DNA from: Octadecabacter sp.
Lineage (GTDB): Bacteria > Pseudomonadota > Alphaproteobacteria > Rhodobacterales > Rhodobacteraceae
NCBI GenBank assembly: GCA_017886375.1
Contig: JAGGNB010000113.1
Coordinates: 51,867-115,866, forward strand
Length of the DNA stretch: 64,000 nucleotides
Direction of reading: 5' to 3'
Every line of letters starts with the position of its first letter. The first letter of the stretch is position 1. Of the stretch, positions 27,889 through 38,375 are shown in pieces. The notes beneath the pieces are model-generated. The model made no database searches and was not told the origin of the DNA. It saw only the letters and a program-made list of their open reading frames with translations. A program made the position numbers and the translations under genes.

Positions 27889-28404
27889 TTACGCCTTGGC
27901 CTCGGCTTTTTTCTGCTGTTCCGCACGTAGCGCAAGCTGCTGGCGATAGATTGCCACGAAATCGATCTGCTCAAGGTTCAGCGGCGGGAAGCCACCGTCG
28001 CGTGTGATGTCGCTGACAATGCGGCGCACAAACGGGAACGTCATACGTGGGCATTCGATCATCAGGTAAGGATGCATCTGTGCCTCTGGTACGCCTTCGA
28101 TTTCGAACACGCCGGAATATTCAAGTTCAAGCAGGAACAACATATTCTCTGTGCCAGCGTTCTGCGAAGAAACCTTGAGCTTGGTGATAACCTCAAACTG
28201 ATTTTCCGCGCCGCGTTTGCGGGCATCGAGGTTCACCTCGACTTTGATTTCAGGCTTTACTTCGCCATCAACGCCTTTTTGCGCCATAACGTTTTCAAAC
28301 GAGAGATCGCGGACAAACTGGGCAAGAACGCGTTGTTTGATCTGTGGCGCTGCTGGCGCTGCGTCGGCTGCGCCATTTGGCTGTGTCTTGTCTTCTTCGG
28401 CCAT
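27889..28404 (-). CDS. secB: Protein-export chaperone SecB
   Basis: Tetrameric cytosolic chaperone that keeps preproteins unfolded and hands them to SecA. VLAQFVRDLSFENVMAQKG near the N-terminus, the peptide-binding region EVITKLKVSS and HPYLMIECPRMTFPFVRRIVSDITRDGGFPPLNLEQIDFVAIY are all conserved. The 171 residues are normal for alphaproteobacteria. It is convergent with dnaQ, 7 bases apart. Confidence 0.96.
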   Translation of the reverse strand: MAEEDKTQPNGAADAAPAAPQIKQRVLAQFVRDLSFENVMAQKGVDGEVKPEIKVEVNLDARKRGAENQFEVITKLKVSSQNAGTENMLFLLELEYSGVFEIEGVPEAQMHPYLMIECPRMTFPFVRRIVSDITRDGGFPPLNLEQIDFVAIYRQQLALRAEQQKKAEAKA

Positions 28405-28460
28405 GTGGCCCTCCGATGTTTAATAAATTCGGTGTTGTGTATCAGGCGCTGGCATGGGCC

Positions 28461-28958
28461 TCAATGTTTAGTCCATCCAGATGGGCCGTCTTGTGGCGGA
28501 TTTTCTGGATCGACCTCTTTAAATTCGCCATCAATGACGCGATCGCGGGGTTGGCCATGGGGATCAGACGGCCGTGGTTGCTGGCCATCTGGACCCATTT
28601 GAAAATTCTGGACATTAATTCTGGCACGCAGATAGCGATAAACTGCGGACCGAACGGCCGGAACAAGAAGGGCAAAACCGATAAAGTCGGTAAAAAAACC
28701 AGGTGTGAGCAGTAAAGCACCGGAAAAAAGGATCATCGCACCATGTGCCAATGGTTCGGTCGGGTCTTGCAAGTTTGAGAACGACGTTCGCAAGTTGAGC
28801 ATCGCCCGCGCGCCTTGACTGCGGACCATCCACGCCCCCAAAACCGCCGTTCCGATCACAATAGCGAGTGTCCAGCCAAGCCCGATTGCACCGCCAACTT
28901 GGATAAACAGTGTGATTTCAAGCAGCGGGACGCCGACAAAGAGTAAAAGCAACAGCAT
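28461..28958 (-). CDS. fxsA: FxsA-family inner membrane protein
   Basis: Membrane protein of the FxsA family, which in E. coli affects exclusion of phage T7 by F plasmids but whose normal role is unknown. The first 120 residues hold three to four hydrophobic segments (MLLLLLFVGVPLLEITLFIQVG, GWTLAIVIGTAVLGAWMV, ILFSGALLLTPGFFTDFIGFALL), and the C-terminal 50 are polar. LTPGFFTDFIG is the family signature. It diverges from the Tim44-like gene, with about 120 bases for two promoters. Confidence 0.88.
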   Translation of the reverse strand: MLLLLLFVGVPLLEITLFIQVGGAIGLGWTLAIVIGTAVLGAWMVRSQGARAMLNLRTSFSNLQDPTEPLAHGAMILFSGALLLTPGFFTDFIGFALLVPAVRSAVYRYLRARINVQNFQMGPDGQQPRPSDPHGQPRDRVIDGEFKEVDPENPPQDGPSGWTKH

Positions 28959-29081
28959 GAGGCCTCCAGATAAGCAAATGAATCGTCGGGGCTAAGGTGG
29001 ACTTGGCCCTATGTCAGCCTTACATAAGGTCGATACCCAGATGTTACCACTTGCCTTGAAATTATCTTGAAAGAAACGCAC

Positions 29082-29741
29082 ATGAATTCGCCTGTACTTC
29101 AACTTCTGGTTCTTGCCGGAATTGCGATCTTCCTGATCCTGCGCTTGCGCAATGTTTTGGGCACACGCGAGGGGTTTGAAAAACCAAAAGCGCCGCCAGC
29201 CGTTCCGACGCGCCGGTCCGGACCTGATCTTGAAGTGATCGAAGGCGGCCCTGATCCCGATGTGACCGATTATGTCGATGCCGATAGTGATATGGCCAAG
29301 GCATTGACCGCAATGAAAACTGTGGATCGGTCATTCAATGTCCGTGAATTTCTGCGTGGCGCGCGTGGAGCCTATGAAATGATCCTGACCGGATTTGAAA
29401 AAGGCGATTTGGCCGAAATCAAACCGTTCCTGTCGAGCGACGTCTACGACGTCTTCGCGGGTGTGGTTGAATCGCGAGAGAAAGATGGCCTAAGCATCAA
29501 TTTCAAGTTCATTGGTATTTCCGAAACGACATTGGTTGATGCGGACTTTGACGAGGCGACAAATAACGCCGAGATTTCGATCAAGTTCCTTAACGAAAGC
29601 ACGTCTGCTGTCTATGACAAGGGTGGTGACCTGAAAGAAGGCTCTCCAACAGATATCAAAAAGCAGCGCGATGTCTGGACGTTCGGCCGCACCATGGGCA
29701 CTGGGGATCCGAACTGGTTCCTTGTCGCCACTGGTGAATGA
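29082..29741 (+). CDS. Tim44/TimA-like membrane adaptor protein
   Basis: An N-terminal membrane segment (SPVLQLLVLAGIAIFLILRLRNVLG) is followed by a Tim44-like domain of about 140 residues (FNVREFLRGARGAYEMILTGFEKGDLAEIKPFLSSDVYDVFAGVVESREKDG). This is the bacterial homologue of a mitochondrial import component; in alphaproteobacteria its role is not firmly known. The ATG at 29082 replaces a TTG used by the ORF track, giving 219 residues. The stop overlaps mltA as ATGA. Confidence 0.85.
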   Translation: MNSPVLQLLVLAGIAIFLILRLRNVLGTREGFEKPKAPPAVPTRRSGPDLEVIEGGPDPDVTDYVDADSDMAKALTAMKTVDRSFNVREFLRGARGAYEMILTGFEKGDLAEIKPFLSSDVYDVFAGVVESREKDGLSINFKFIGISETTLVDADFDEATNNAEISIKFLNESTSAVYDKGGDLKEGSPTDIKKQRDVWTFGRTMGTGDPNWFLVATGE

Positions 29742-30787
29742 AGACTGGGCGAATAAATTTCAGGGCGGCAGCCTTAGGGCTGTCGGTGATCGCGCCACCA
29801 TTTTTCTGGACTGAGGCGGCAATGGCCAACCCGACCTATCAACTTTTACAATTCGGTGATCTGAACGGCTGGGCCGAAGACGATCATCAGGCGGCGTTTG
29901 ACGTGTTCCTGTCCACCTGTGGCGATATGCGCGACCCCGCGTGGGCAACGATTTGCGATGTGGCGCGCCAAGGCCAAGAGGCGCGCGATTTCTTCGAACG
30001 TTTTTTCACGCCCGTTCTGATTGATGATGGCCAAGACCCACTGTTTACGGGCTACTACGAACCTGAACTGCGCGGATCGATGACCCGTGGTGGCCCCTAC
30101 CAGTACCCGCTTTACAGATTACCCCCCAATTCAGGTGAGTTCTCGCGTCGTGAGATTGAGGAGACCAACGCCTTTGAAGGGCGTGGACTTGAGATTGTTT
30201 GGATCGATGATCCGGTCGATGTGTTTTTCTTGCAAGTTCAGGGATCAGGCCGCGTTGTGCTTGATACGGGGGGCGGTATTCGCGTCGGATATGGCGGTGC
30301 GAACGGGCGTGAATATTCATCAATCGGATTGGAACTGGTGCGCCGCGGTGTCTATCAATCCCATCAGGTGTCCGCTGATGTGATCCGCAATTGGGTCCGC
30401 AATAATGGAGAAGAGGGTCGTCAGCTTTTGTGGGCGAACGACAGTTATGTCTTCTTTCGTGAGGTCAACGAAGTACCTGCGCATATGGGACCGCTTGGGG
30501 CGATGAACCGATCTGTCACCACAATGAGAACCGTTGCGATTGATCCGGCCTTTGTTCCGCTGGGCGCACCTGTCTGGATTGAAAAGGACGGCGCTGACCC
30601 GCTGAACCGTTTGATGGTCGCGCAAGACACGGGGTCGGCGATCAAGGGATCACAACGGGCTGATATTTTCTTTGGAACGGGGGACGTCGCTGGGCGTGAT
30701 GCGGGCCGCATAAGGGACGATGGTCGGCTGGTTATTTTGATGCCGATTCAAAGTGCGTATGCGCTATTGCCAGATGTGATCGAATGA
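29738..30787 (+). CDS. mltA: Membrane-bound lytic murein transglycosylase A
   Basis: Cleaves peptidoglycan glycan strands with formation of anhydromuramic ends. A signal peptide (ALGLSVIAPPFFWTEAAMA) precedes the MltA domain (FTGYYEPELRGS, VDVFFLQVQGSGRV) and a C-terminal 3D domain (AIDPAFVPLGAPVWIE, MVAQDTGSAIKGSQRADIFFGTG). No lipobox cysteine is apparent at the cleavage region, so it may be periplasmic rather than lipid-anchored. The protein has 349 residues. It overlaps its neighbours on both sides by 4 bases. Confidence 0.93.
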   Translation: MKTGRINFRAAALGLSVIAPPFFWTEAAMANPTYQLLQFGDLNGWAEDDHQAAFDVFLSTCGDMRDPAWATICDVARQGQEARDFFERFFTPVLIDDGQDPLFTGYYEPELRGSMTRGGPYQYPLYRLPPNSGEFSRREIEETNAFEGRGLEIVWIDDPVDVFFLQVQGSGRVVLDTGGGIRVGYGGANGREYSSIGLELVRRGVYQSHQVSADVIRNWVRNNGEEGRQLLWANDSYVFFREVNEVPAHMGPLGAMNRSVTTMRTVAIDPAFVPLGAPVWIEKDGADPLNRLMVAQDTGSAIKGSQRADIFFGTGDVAGRDAGRIRDDGRLVILMPIQSAYALLPDVIE

Positions 30788-31374
30788 AAAAGCCTCGGCA
30801 TGTGTCAGCTGAGGAACGGGCATTGTGGGACGTTGTGGCGAAGCGGACCGAACCGCTTCACAAGCCAGCGGCGAAACTGATTCGCGCGGCACCCCGAAAA
30901 CCTGATCCGCAGCCAAGTCAGACCAAGCCTCGGCCCATTCCGGCATTCAGAATTGGTGCTGTTGTTGACCACCGCGCGGATCATGATCTGTTGCCATCGC
31001 TTGGCCAACAGATCAGGGCGGCACCGGTTCAAATGGATCAAAAGGCGTTTGGTCGGCTCCGTCGTGGCAAGCTAAAGCCAGAAGCGAGGGTTGATCTACA
31101 TGGAATGACCCTTGCCCAGGCGCATCCGGTTTTGACGGGATTTATCCTGCGGTCTGCGGGCGCTGGGCATCGGCTGGTGTTGGTCATCACCGGCAAGGGC
31201 AAGCACCGCGATGATGGAGGCCCGATCCCGACGCGGTTTGGTGTGTTGCGCCATCAAGTACCGCAATGGTTGGCGATGGCGCCGCTGGGGGGGTTGGTGA
31301 TGCAGATCACTGAAAGCCACATTCGCCATGGCGGGCAGGGCGCCTATTACGTCTACTTACGCCGCACCCGTTGA
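30784..31374 (+). CDS. Smr-domain protein
   Basis: A 196-residue protein with a disordered basic/proline-rich N-terminus and a C-terminal Smr domain (ARVDLHGMTLAQAHPVLTGFI, LVLVITGKGKHRDDGG, RHGGQGAYYVYLRR). DLHGM and TGKG are the core Smr motifs; such domains have endonuclease or nucleic-acid binding activity. The target is unknown. The start overlaps mltA as ATGA, and the end overlaps the convergent MFS gene by 18 bases. Confidence 0.88.
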   Translation: MKKPRHVSAEERALWDVVAKRTEPLHKPAAKLIRAAPRKPDPQPSQTKPRPIPAFRIGAVVDHRADHDLLPSLGQQIRAAPVQMDQKAFGRLRRGKLKPEARVDLHGMTLAQAHPVLTGFILRSAGAGHRLVLVITGKGKHRDDGGPIPTRFGVLRHQVPQWLAMAPLGGLVMQITESHIRHGGQGAYYVYLRRTR

Positions 31375-32601
31375 TCGCCGAACGACTGAAACTGGGTAAA
31401 GCAACAAAATGGCGGCGATGAAAAACGTCGCTGCATATCCTAACATTTGCTGTTCGAAGCCGACGCCTTGGTCGATGAGCCAACCACTGACACCCGGCCC
31501 AAGTGCGGACCCAAGTACCATCAAAGCGGCCGTTGCGGCCTTGATGGAGCCAAGGTGCAACGTGCCAAAAAATTCTGCCCAGCACGCATTCAGCAACGTC
31601 GCCTGACCGCCGCCAGCCGCGCCCATGAGGATCAAAGCGAGGGCTGTCCAGCCGAGGCTTGGCGCGTACCAATGCAGGATGAATGCGAATATATAGGGGA
31701 TCAAATAAAACGGCAGGAGCCTAACCGCCCCGATCCGATCCACGGCCCAGCCGTAAAAGATCGTCGAAAACAGAAGGGTGATGGTGCCCAGTGGAAAGAC
31801 CGCAACAAGGGCCAGATGTGAATACCCTTTGATTTCAGCGAAATGAACTTGGTGGAACCAGAACGCGGTGCCGAAACCGGAAAATGACATGACCGCAGGG
31901 GCCATCGCCCAGAATATCGGATGGCGCAGAACGTCGGCGCGGGTCCAGTGTTTCCCGTAAAGTCCAGTAGATTGATCGTCTTGCGCAACTGACTGTGGGG
32001 TGCGTTCAAGGCGCAGCAGACGCATTAGGGCAGGGGCCATGGCAAAACAAAAGAGGGCGCAACCGATCCAGATATAATGCCAATCAATGTAGGATTTCAG
32101 CCAAACCATAATCAGGGGCAGTGCCGCTTCAGCCAGCATGAACCCCATCGCAGCAACGGCCAAGGCGCGGCCGCGTGTGGCGATAAACCAGCGCGCCATG
32201 GCCACGGTCGCCACATGCGTTGTCATCCCTTGGCCAAAAAAGCGAAGCGTAAATACGACGAGAGGCAGAAGGGCGGCAAGCGGATTGAGCGCCATAAGCA
32301 CACAAGACAGCCCAAGCAGCAGAATAACCGTGATGCCAAGTTGTCGAACGCGGAACCGATCAGCGAGGCCGCCTGCAAACACCATGACTGCCGCTGATGC
32401 ACCAGTGCCGATCATATAAATCAGGCCCCAGTCGCCGTTGCTCAGCCCGTATTCAGCCCGTATTTCACCGCCGAAGATCGAGATGAAGAAAGTCTGTCCG
32501 AAGCTTGAGAGAAACGACAGCAACGCGCCCGTCGCAAGGAAGGGCGCGTTCTCGCGGATGAAGGAAATGTATCCGGTGTCGTGAATAATTCTTGTGGTCA
32601 T
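31357..32601 (-). CDS. MFS transporter
   Basis: Major facilitator superfamily carrier, 414 residues with about 12 hydrophobic segments, for example FLATGALLSFLSSFGQTFFISIF and LITVILLLGLSCVLMALNPLAALLPLVVF. The loop after helix 2 contains GGLADRFRVRQLG, a form of the MFS signature between helices 2 and 3. The substrate cannot be read from sequence. The gene stands alone on the minus strand, convergent with the Smr gene. Confidence 0.85.
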   Translation of the reverse strand: MTTRIIHDTGYISFIRENAPFLATGALLSFLSSFGQTFFISIFGGEIRAEYGLSNGDWGLIYMIGTGASAAVMVFAGGLADRFRVRQLGITVILLLGLSCVLMALNPLAALLPLVVFTLRFFGQGMTTHVATVAMARWFIATRGRALAVAAMGFMLAEAALPLIMVWLKSYIDWHYIWIGCALFCFAMAPALMRLLRLERTPQSVAQDDQSTGLYGKHWTRADVLRHPIFWAMAPAVMSFSGFGTAFWFHQVHFAEIKGYSHLALVAVFPLGTITLLFSTIFYGWAVDRIGAVRLLPFYLIPYIFAFILHWYAPSLGWTALALILMGAAGGGQATLLNACWAEFFGTLHLGSIKAATAALMVLGSALGPGVSGWLIDQGVGFEQQMLGYAATFFIAAILLLYPVSVVRRSTGAA

Positions 32602-32638
32602 GGGGTCTTATTGGCCGAAAGCCCACAACTGGAAAGCG

Positions 32639-33943
32639 CTAAAGCACGTACCGGCTTAAGTCGGTGGACCGCGCAAGTGCGCCAAGGTGTTCTTCGACAA
32701 AGGCAGCGTTGACTTCGATTTCATCACCGCCACGGTCTGGTGCGTTGAACGACAGATCCTCAAACACGCGTTCCATCACGGTATAGAGACGACGCGCACC
32801 GATATTTTCGATGCTTTCATTCACCTCAGCCGCGATGCGCGCGAGGGCGGCAATGCCATCTTCGCTGAATGACACGGTGACTTCTTCGGTGCCCATGAGT
32901 GCGGTGTACTGGCGGGTCAGGGCATTGTCAGTTTCTGTCAGGATACGGACAAAATCGTGTTCAGTCAGTGCCCGCAGTTCGACACGGATCGGCAGGCGAC
33001 CCTGTAGTTCGGGCAACAGATCGGATGGTTTGGCGATGTGAAACGCGCCCGAGGCGATGAACAGGATATGGTCGGTTTTTACCGATCCGTGTTTCGTGCT
33101 GACGGTCGTGCCTTCGATCAGTGGCAGCAAATCACGCTGCACGCCTTCGCGGGACACATCCGCGCCACGTGCGTCGGCATTGCGACAGACTTTGTCGATC
33201 TCATCCAGAAAGACGATGCCGTTTTGTTCAACTGACTCGAGTGCGATTTTCGTGACGGTTTCATCGTCCAGCAGTTTGTCCGCTTCGTCCGCGACCAACA
33301 ACGCGTAGCTTTCCGAAACGGTCACGCGTTTCTTGACGGTGCGCGCGCCGAATGCTTTGCCAAACATCGCGCCGAGGTCCATGCCGCCCATACCAGGGGG
33401 CTGGCCGGGGATTTCCATGCCACCCATCGGGTTGGAATTGTCGGCGAGTTCAAGTTCGATGATGGTATTGTCCAACTCACCAGTCTTGAGCTTCTTGCGA
33501 AACATATCGCGGGTTCCTTCGCGGGCGTCTGTCCCTGCGATGGCATCAATCACGCGGGCTTCGGCAGCTTCCTGCGCTTTTTGTTTCACGTCTTCGCGCA
33601 TGTAGTCACGGGTTTCGACAATAGCAGATTCAACCAGATCGCGGATGATCTGTTCAACGTCGCGACCGACATAGCCCACTTCGGTGAATTTGGTTGCTTC
33701 GATTTTGATGAATGGCGCGCGGGCCAGTTTTGCCAAGCGGCGCGAAATTTCAGTTTTGCCAACGCCTGTCGGTCCGATCATGAGGATGTTCTTGGGGTAG
33801 ACTTCGTCGCGCAGATCGTCGCCCAGTTGTTTGCGCCGCCAGCGATTGCGCAGCGCCACGGCAACGGCGCGTTTTGCGTCAGATTGGCCGATGATAAACC
33901 GGTCGAGTTCGGATACGATTTCGCGGGGGGTCAGGTCAGTCAT
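32639..33943 (-). CDS. hslU: ATP-dependent protease ATPase subunit HslU
   Basis: AAA+ unfoldase of the HslUV protease. The N-terminal motif [20 protein letters not shown], Walker [19 protein letters not shown], Walker [12 protein letters not shown] and the C-terminal sensor region are present, ending in the conserved SRYVL. The ORF track starts 44 codons early; the ATG at 33943 overlaps the hslV end by 8 bases and gives 434 residues. Confidence 0.97.
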   Translation of the reverse strand: MTDLTPREIVSELDRFIIGQSDAKRAVAVALRNRWRRKQLGDDLRDEVYPKNILMIGPTGVGKTEISRRLAKLARAPFIKIEATKFTEVGYVGRDVEQIIRDLVESAIVETRDYMREDVKQKAQEAAEARVIDAIAGTDAREGTRDMFRKKLKTGELDNTIIELELADNSNPMGGMEIPGQPPGMGGMDLGAMFGKAFGARTVKKRVTVSESYALLVADEADKLLDDETVTKIALESVEQNGIVFLDEIDKVCRNADARGADVSREGVQRDLLPLIEGTTVSTKHGSVKTDHILFIASGAFHIAKPSDLLPELQGRLPIRVELRALTEHDFVRILTETDNALTRQYTALMGTEEVTVSFSEDGIAALARIAAEVNESIENIGARRLYTVMERVFEDLSFNAPDRGGDEIEVNAAFVEEHLGALARSTDLSRYVL

Positions 33944-34496
33944 GCTTGATGGTCTCCACGGTGAGATTGCCGTTTGTGTAAACGCAAATGTCAGATGCAA
34001 TGGCCATAGCGCGGCGGGCAATTTCTTCGGCGCTAAAGTCCATATCCATAAGTGCGCGACCAGCGGCGAGGGCAAAGTTGCCGCCCGATCCGATGGCCGT
34101 CACGTCATATTCAGGTTCCAGAACGTCCCCTGCACCGGTGATCACAAGCAGGTCTTTGCCGTCGCTCACGATCAGCATTGCTTCGAGCTTCTGAAGGTAT
34201 TTGTCCGTGCGCCAATCCTTGGCGAGTTCAACTGACGCGCGGGCGAGTTGTCCCGGTGTGGCCTCAAGCTTCTTCTCAAGCCGTTCGAGCAGGGTGAACG
34301 CATCTGCCGTTGATCCTGCAAAACCACAGATCACATCGCTGCCGCCAGCCGTCAGACGCCGCACCTTTCGTGCAGTGCCTTTCATCACGGTCTGGCCAAC
34401 GGACACTTGCCCGTCGCCCGCGATGACAACTTCGCCGCCCTTGCGCACGCCAATGATTGTCGTGCCGTGCCAACCTGGGAATGTGTCGTTCGTCAT
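33936..34496 (-). CDS. hslV: ATP-dependent protease peptidase subunit HslV
   Basis: Proteasome-like threonine peptidase that pairs with HslU. After a short propeptide, [29 protein letters not shown] contains the catalytic Thr that becomes the mature N-terminus. The protein has 186 residues. It starts the hslVU operon; the ATG lies about 110 bases from trxA. Confidence 0.97.
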   Translation of the reverse strand: MTNDTFPGWHGTTIIGVRKGGEVVIAGDGQVSVGQTVMKGTARKVRRLTAGGSDVICGFAGSTADAFTLLERLEKKLEATPGQLARASVELAKDWRTDKYLQKLEAMLIVSDGKDLLVITGAGDVLEPEYDVTAIGSGGNFALAAGRALMDMDFSAEEIARRAMAIASDICVYTNGNLTVETIKHD

Positions 34497-34562
34497 GTTG
34501 TGTCCTACCTTTGATTATAAATTATATGGCGGCGCGATGCGGTCGACACAAGGTTGCAACGA

Positions 34563-34591
34563 AAAAGGGCGCCCCGATGGGACGCCCTTTT
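34563..34591 (-). terminator. Intrinsic terminator after trxA
   Basis: 9-bp stem AAAAGGGCG / CGCCCTTTT with inner CCC-GGG pairing and a TTTTTC tail on the minus strand, 17 bases past the trxA stop. It separates trxA from hslVU. Confidence 0.88.
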
Positions 34592-34607
34592 ATACAATTG
34601 AATTGGC

Positions 34608-34928
34608 TTAGATGCCTTCTTCAATCCAGCTTTTCAGCGCGGCTTTCGGGGCTGCGCCAGTTTTGTTGGAGACAACTTCGCCGTCCTTGAAAAGGAACAG
34701 CGCCGGAATGCCGCGCACACCCATTTGGGCGGGGGCGTTGGGGTTTTCGTCAACGTTCACTTTGACGATTTTGATTTTTCCGTCCATCTCAGCCGACAAT
34801 TCTTCGAGCGCTGGGCCGATCTGTTTACAGGGTCCGCACCACTCCGCCCAGAAATCCACGACAACGGGGATGGTGGACTGACGAACTTCGGCGTCAAAGG
34901 TGTCGTCGGTGACTGCTACGGTGGCCAT
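34608..34928 (-). CDS. trxA: Thioredoxin
   Basis: Small cytoplasmic disulfide reductase of 106 residues. The active site WAEWCGPCK is at residues 28-36, and [15 protein letters not shown] carries the cis-proline. It lies 60 bases downstream of addA on the same strand, so it may be co-transcribed with it or use its own promoter; a strong terminator follows. Confidence 0.97.
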   Translation of the reverse strand: MATVAVTDDTFDAEVRQSTIPVVVDFWAEWCGPCKQIGPALEELSAEMDGKIKIVKVNVDENPNAPAQMGVRGIPALFLFKDGEVVSNKTGAAPKAALKSWIEEGI

Positions 34929-34988
34929 TGGCTCTACTCCTCAAGGGGTTTTGTTAGATGCGGAACGTATGATCGCACCAAGGGGGCG

Positions 34989-37900
34989 TCAAGGCGTGGT
35001 CACGCCAATGAGAGCAGCGTCAAGCATCGCATCTGGAAGTTCCGTTGTCGTCCCGGTTTTGGTCCACAAAAGAACCGTGCGAATACGGTGGTTTGGATAG
35101 ATTTGTTTCAACGCATCACGATATGCCGCCATTTGGCGGGCAAGGCCAAGGGGCGTTTTTTCCGGTATTTCTGGAACCACACGATTGGATTTAAAATCGA
35201 CGGCGATGACGTCTGTGTCCGTTATGATCAAACGGTCGATGATGCCGAACATGCGATCCAGCCCAAGGGATGGCAGCGTTGCCGAAATCGGGACTTCGGC
35301 CAGACCAGCCTCAAAGATCCAAGACAGGTTGCTGGCATCAAGCGTTCCAAGCGCCTCTTCGATTAGCTCACCGATATTTGGGATCAGACCCGCATCAGGA
35401 TGGTTTTTGGCAAGTCCTTCGGCGGTACCTAGCCGCATCATTGGGTCCGTTTCCGGCAGAATTTCCAGTAAAAGGTGGATGATGCGCCCCCACGCGAGCG
35501 CCAAATTGGAGGCATCTGTGTGCGTTTCACCTGCCATGATCTTTGTGCCGCCGAGGTCGGACGGGGAAAGGGTCTTTGGACGATCCAGTAGATCGGGAAG
35601 CGCGTCGCCAAACAGTGGCATCACCGTCTCGGCTGCGGGTTCTTGGGCGGTGATAGCCATTGGTCCCGCGTCCCATTCCCAGCGACTAAACCGCTTGATC
35701 GTGCCAAAGGGCGCGGGGTGTTCGACAGCGTCCAGATGGTCGAGCGCGCTTGAAACTGTTCCATGCCAACTGTCTTGTGGTTCTTTCCCGACATCGCCAG
35801 CCGCCGCGATAATGAGCCAATTTTCCGCACGGGTTAGTGCCACATAAAGCAGCCGCCGCCGTTCGCGGTCTTGGGCATCCAGCATGTCGTCTTGTATGTC
35901 CCGCATGACTTGCGGCATCACATCCGATTTGGGCTTCCAGTACACAGGGCCACCCGCCGTCAAAAGATCGCCGCGGACCTCACGCTTGCGTTTGGTTGTG
36001 TCGGGCAGGATCACAATCGGCGCTTCGAGCCCTTTGGCACCATGCACCGTCATCACGCGGATCCGATCGCCAGCAGAATCCATCTGGCGTTTGACAACTA
36101 CGTCTTCGGTTTGCAGCCATGTCAGGAACCCCGTCAGGCTTGGCACCGCTGATTGTTCATAGCCAAGCGCCTGAGACAGCAGCGCATCAATCCCGTCTTC
36201 AGCCTCATGACCGAGCCGCGCAATAAGGTTTCGCCGCCCGCTGTGACGGATCAACAGACGGTTGATCAGATCGTAAGGGCGCAGAAAATCTGCGCGGTTT
36301 CGCAAATCGTGAAGGATCGCCAACGTGTCTTCATGGGTGCCAGAGGTGCGCAATGCCTCCCACAAAGTCTGTCGTTTCTTACGCGGTTGTGCGAGGTCAT
36401 AGAGCTGTTTTTCAGTCCATCCGAACAACGGCGATTTCAGCGCAGCGGCGAGGGACAGATCATCGTCTTGCAGGGCAAGAAATTGCAGCAGAGCCGAGAT
36501 GTCTTTGACAGCAAGTTCACCGCCCAGCTTAAGCCGGTCCGCACCAGCGATATCGAGACCCGCTGTTTTGCACGCCAAGATAATCTCACTGAACAAATCG
36601 GATCGGCGTTGCACGAGGATCAAGACATCCCCTGGTGTGATCTTTCGACGCGACCATCCGGTGTTGTCGGAGTTTTTCACGGGCAACGTTTCATGCGCGA
36701 TCATACGTTTGATCTCAGTTGCGATCTGCGTGGCAAGGACGACCTTGTGGTTAGTCCGCCCCTTTAGGTCGACGGGATCATCCCAATCACGTTCTTCTGG
36801 TTTCTCGGAGGGTTCGATCACTGGCCAGACATCCACGCGCCCTGGCATGGCGTCTTTGAACGCGATGTGTTCGATGTGGTTGCCAAGTCCCTCGGCCATC
36901 TCGCCCTTGAAGGTCTGATCGACCAACTGCAGCACCGCCGCAGAGGACCGGAAGGAATACAGCAGTTCAAGCTTATGGAGCGGCTTTTGGACCTTTTCCA
37001 ATTCACCACTGAAGTGGTCACTCATCCGGTCGAACCCTTCGGGATCAGCACCTTGGAAAGAATAGATCGACTGCTTTTTGTCACCCACAACGAACACGGT
37101 CCGTTCACGGTCAGGGTTCGCGCCGATTCCGGTTGAAAATTCTTGCGTCAGAAGACGCACGATGTCCCATTGATCTGGCGCGGTGTCTTGGGCTTCGTCG
37201 ACCAACACGTGATCGACACCACCATCAAGGCGGAACAGCACCCATTGCGCTACTGCAGGGTCTTCTAACAACGCCTTCGCTTTGCTGATCAGATCGTCAA
37301 AATCCAGTGCTGCACGCTGCGCCTTTTTAGTTTCATAGCCCCGCACAAACGGGGCCGCAAAATCGATCAGGGCGCGCGTTTTTTCGAGAGCGAGCCAACA
37401 CCACCGTGTGTCTCGACCATCCTCAACCCGCTGCATGAGATCATTCAGCTCATCAATGAGATCAGGATTGGCAGTACGAATGGCTTTGGTGGGAAAGCTG
37501 TCAATCTTGGCGCCGTAGGGATTTTTGGCGTCCTTCCCGAACAGAAAGACGTCCTCCATCACGGCCAGAACGGCCATGTCAGGGGGCGTGGTAAAGTCGA
37601 TAGCGTTTAGTTTGATTGCGGCCTTCTGATCGTTGGCGCCCGAGGCGAGGCAGATCGGGATTAGCCTTTGGATCGCATCCAGATCATCAGGTCCAACAAT
37701 TGCGTCTATCAGTCCGCTAAGAGTGAGGCTGGACGGAATGTCGAACGTCTGCGCCAGATCATCTGCGGTTGGTGGTGATAGGAACGCCGATCTGCGCGAT
37801 GTGATGGCCGCCAAGAAATTGCCGACCTCTGCACCTGTGTAATGGCGTGCAAACCCCGCGACTTCATCCGCGTGATTTCCAGTCGCCATCTCATCCAAAA

Positions 37901-38375
37901 CCTCTTCACGCAGCAATTGCGCGGCGCGGTCTTCCATTTCTTTGAACTGCGGGCTGACCTCAGCCTCAAGTGGAAACCGCCGCAGCACCCCCGCGCAGAA
38001 AGAGTGGATCGTCTGGATTTTCAGCCCACCAGGAGTTTCAATCGCGCTGGCAAACAGGGTCCGTGCATTGCTGAGGTAATCGTCATCAATCGCCACGTCT
38101 GTGCCCAGTTCGACCAACTGTTTGTGCAGCGCTGGTTTGGCCATCATCGCCCATTCGCCCAAACGCTGGAACAACCGGTTCTGCATCTCTGACGCGGCGG
38201 CCTTGGTGTAGGTCAGACACAACACGTTCTCAGGGCGGGTTCCGGCCAACAGCAACCGCGCCACGCGGTCGGTCAAAACGCGGGTTTTGCCAGAACCCGC
38301 ATTGGCCGACAGCCATGTGGACCGCGTTGGATCGGCGGCTTCGATCTGGCGTCTGGTTGCGTCGTCGGGGATCAT
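34989..38375 (-). CDS. addA: Double-strand break repair helicase-nuclease AddA
   Basis: UvrD-type helicase with a C-terminal RecB-like nuclease, functioning with AddB to resect broken DNA for recombination. Walker A is SANAGSGKTRVLTDRVARLLL, Walker B is DHVLVDEAQDTAPDQWDIV, and later helicase motifs include RVMTVHGAKGLEAPIVILPD. The nuclease domain retains DVIAVDFKSNR near the C-terminus. The protein has 1128 residues. The start overlaps addB by 4 bases. Confidence 0.95.
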   Translation of the reverse strand: MIPDDATRRQIEAADPTRSTWLSANAGSGKTRVLTDRVARLLLAGTRPENVLCLTYTKAAASEMQNRLFQRLGEWAMMAKPALHKQLVELGTDVAIDDDYLSNARTLFASAIETPGGLKIQTIHSFCAGVLRRFPLEAEVSPQFKEMEDRAAQLLREEVLDEMATGNHADEVAGFARHYTGAEVGNFLAAITSRRSAFLSPPTADDLAQTFDIPSSLTLSGLIDAIVGPDDLDAIQRLIPICLASGANDQKAAIKLNAIDFTTPPDMAVLAVMEDVFLFGKDAKNPYGAKIDSFPTKAIRTANPDLIDELNDLMQRVEDGRDTRWCWLALEKTRALIDFAAPFVRGYETKKAQRAALDFDDLISKAKALLEDPAVAQWVLFRLDGGVDHVLVDEAQDTAPDQWDIVRLLTQEFSTGIGANPDRERTVFVVGDKKQSIYSFQGADPEGFDRMSDHFSGELEKVQKPLHKLELLYSFRSSAAVLQLVDQTFKGEMAEGLGNHIEHIAFKDAMPGRVDVWPVIEPSEKPEERDWDDPVDLKGRTNHKVVLATQIATEIKRMIAHETLPVKNSDNTGWSRRKITPGDVLILVQRRSDLFSEIILACKTAGLDIAGADRLKLGGELAVKDISALLQFLALQDDDLSLAAALKSPLFGWTEKQLYDLAQPRKKRQTLWEALRTSGTHEDTLAILHDLRNRADFLRPYDLINRLLIRHSGRRNLIARLGHEAEDGIDALLSQALGYEQSAVPSLTGFLTWLQTEDVVVKRQMDSAGDRIRVMTVHGAKGLEAPIVILPDTTKRKREVRGDLLTAGGPVYWKPKSDVMPQVMRDIQDDMLDAQDRERRRLLYVALTRAENWLIIAAAGDVGKEPQDSWHGTVSSALDHLDAVEHPAPFGTIKRFSRWEWDAGPMAITAQEPAAETVMPLFGDALPDLLDRPKTLSPSDLGGTKIMAGETHTDASNLALAWGRIIHLLLEILPETDPMMRLGTAEGLAKNHPDAGLIPNIGELIEEALGTLDASNLSWIFEAGLAEVPISATLPSLGLDRMFGIIDRLIITDTDVIAVDFKSNRVVPEIPEKTPLGLARQMAAYRDALKQIYPNHRIRTVLLWTKTGTTTELPDAMLDAALIGVTTP

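Noticed and set aside
33583-33598. TTGTTTCACGTCTTCG inside hslU, partly like parS
   Set aside because: The left half matches but the right half is not the required GTGAAACA.
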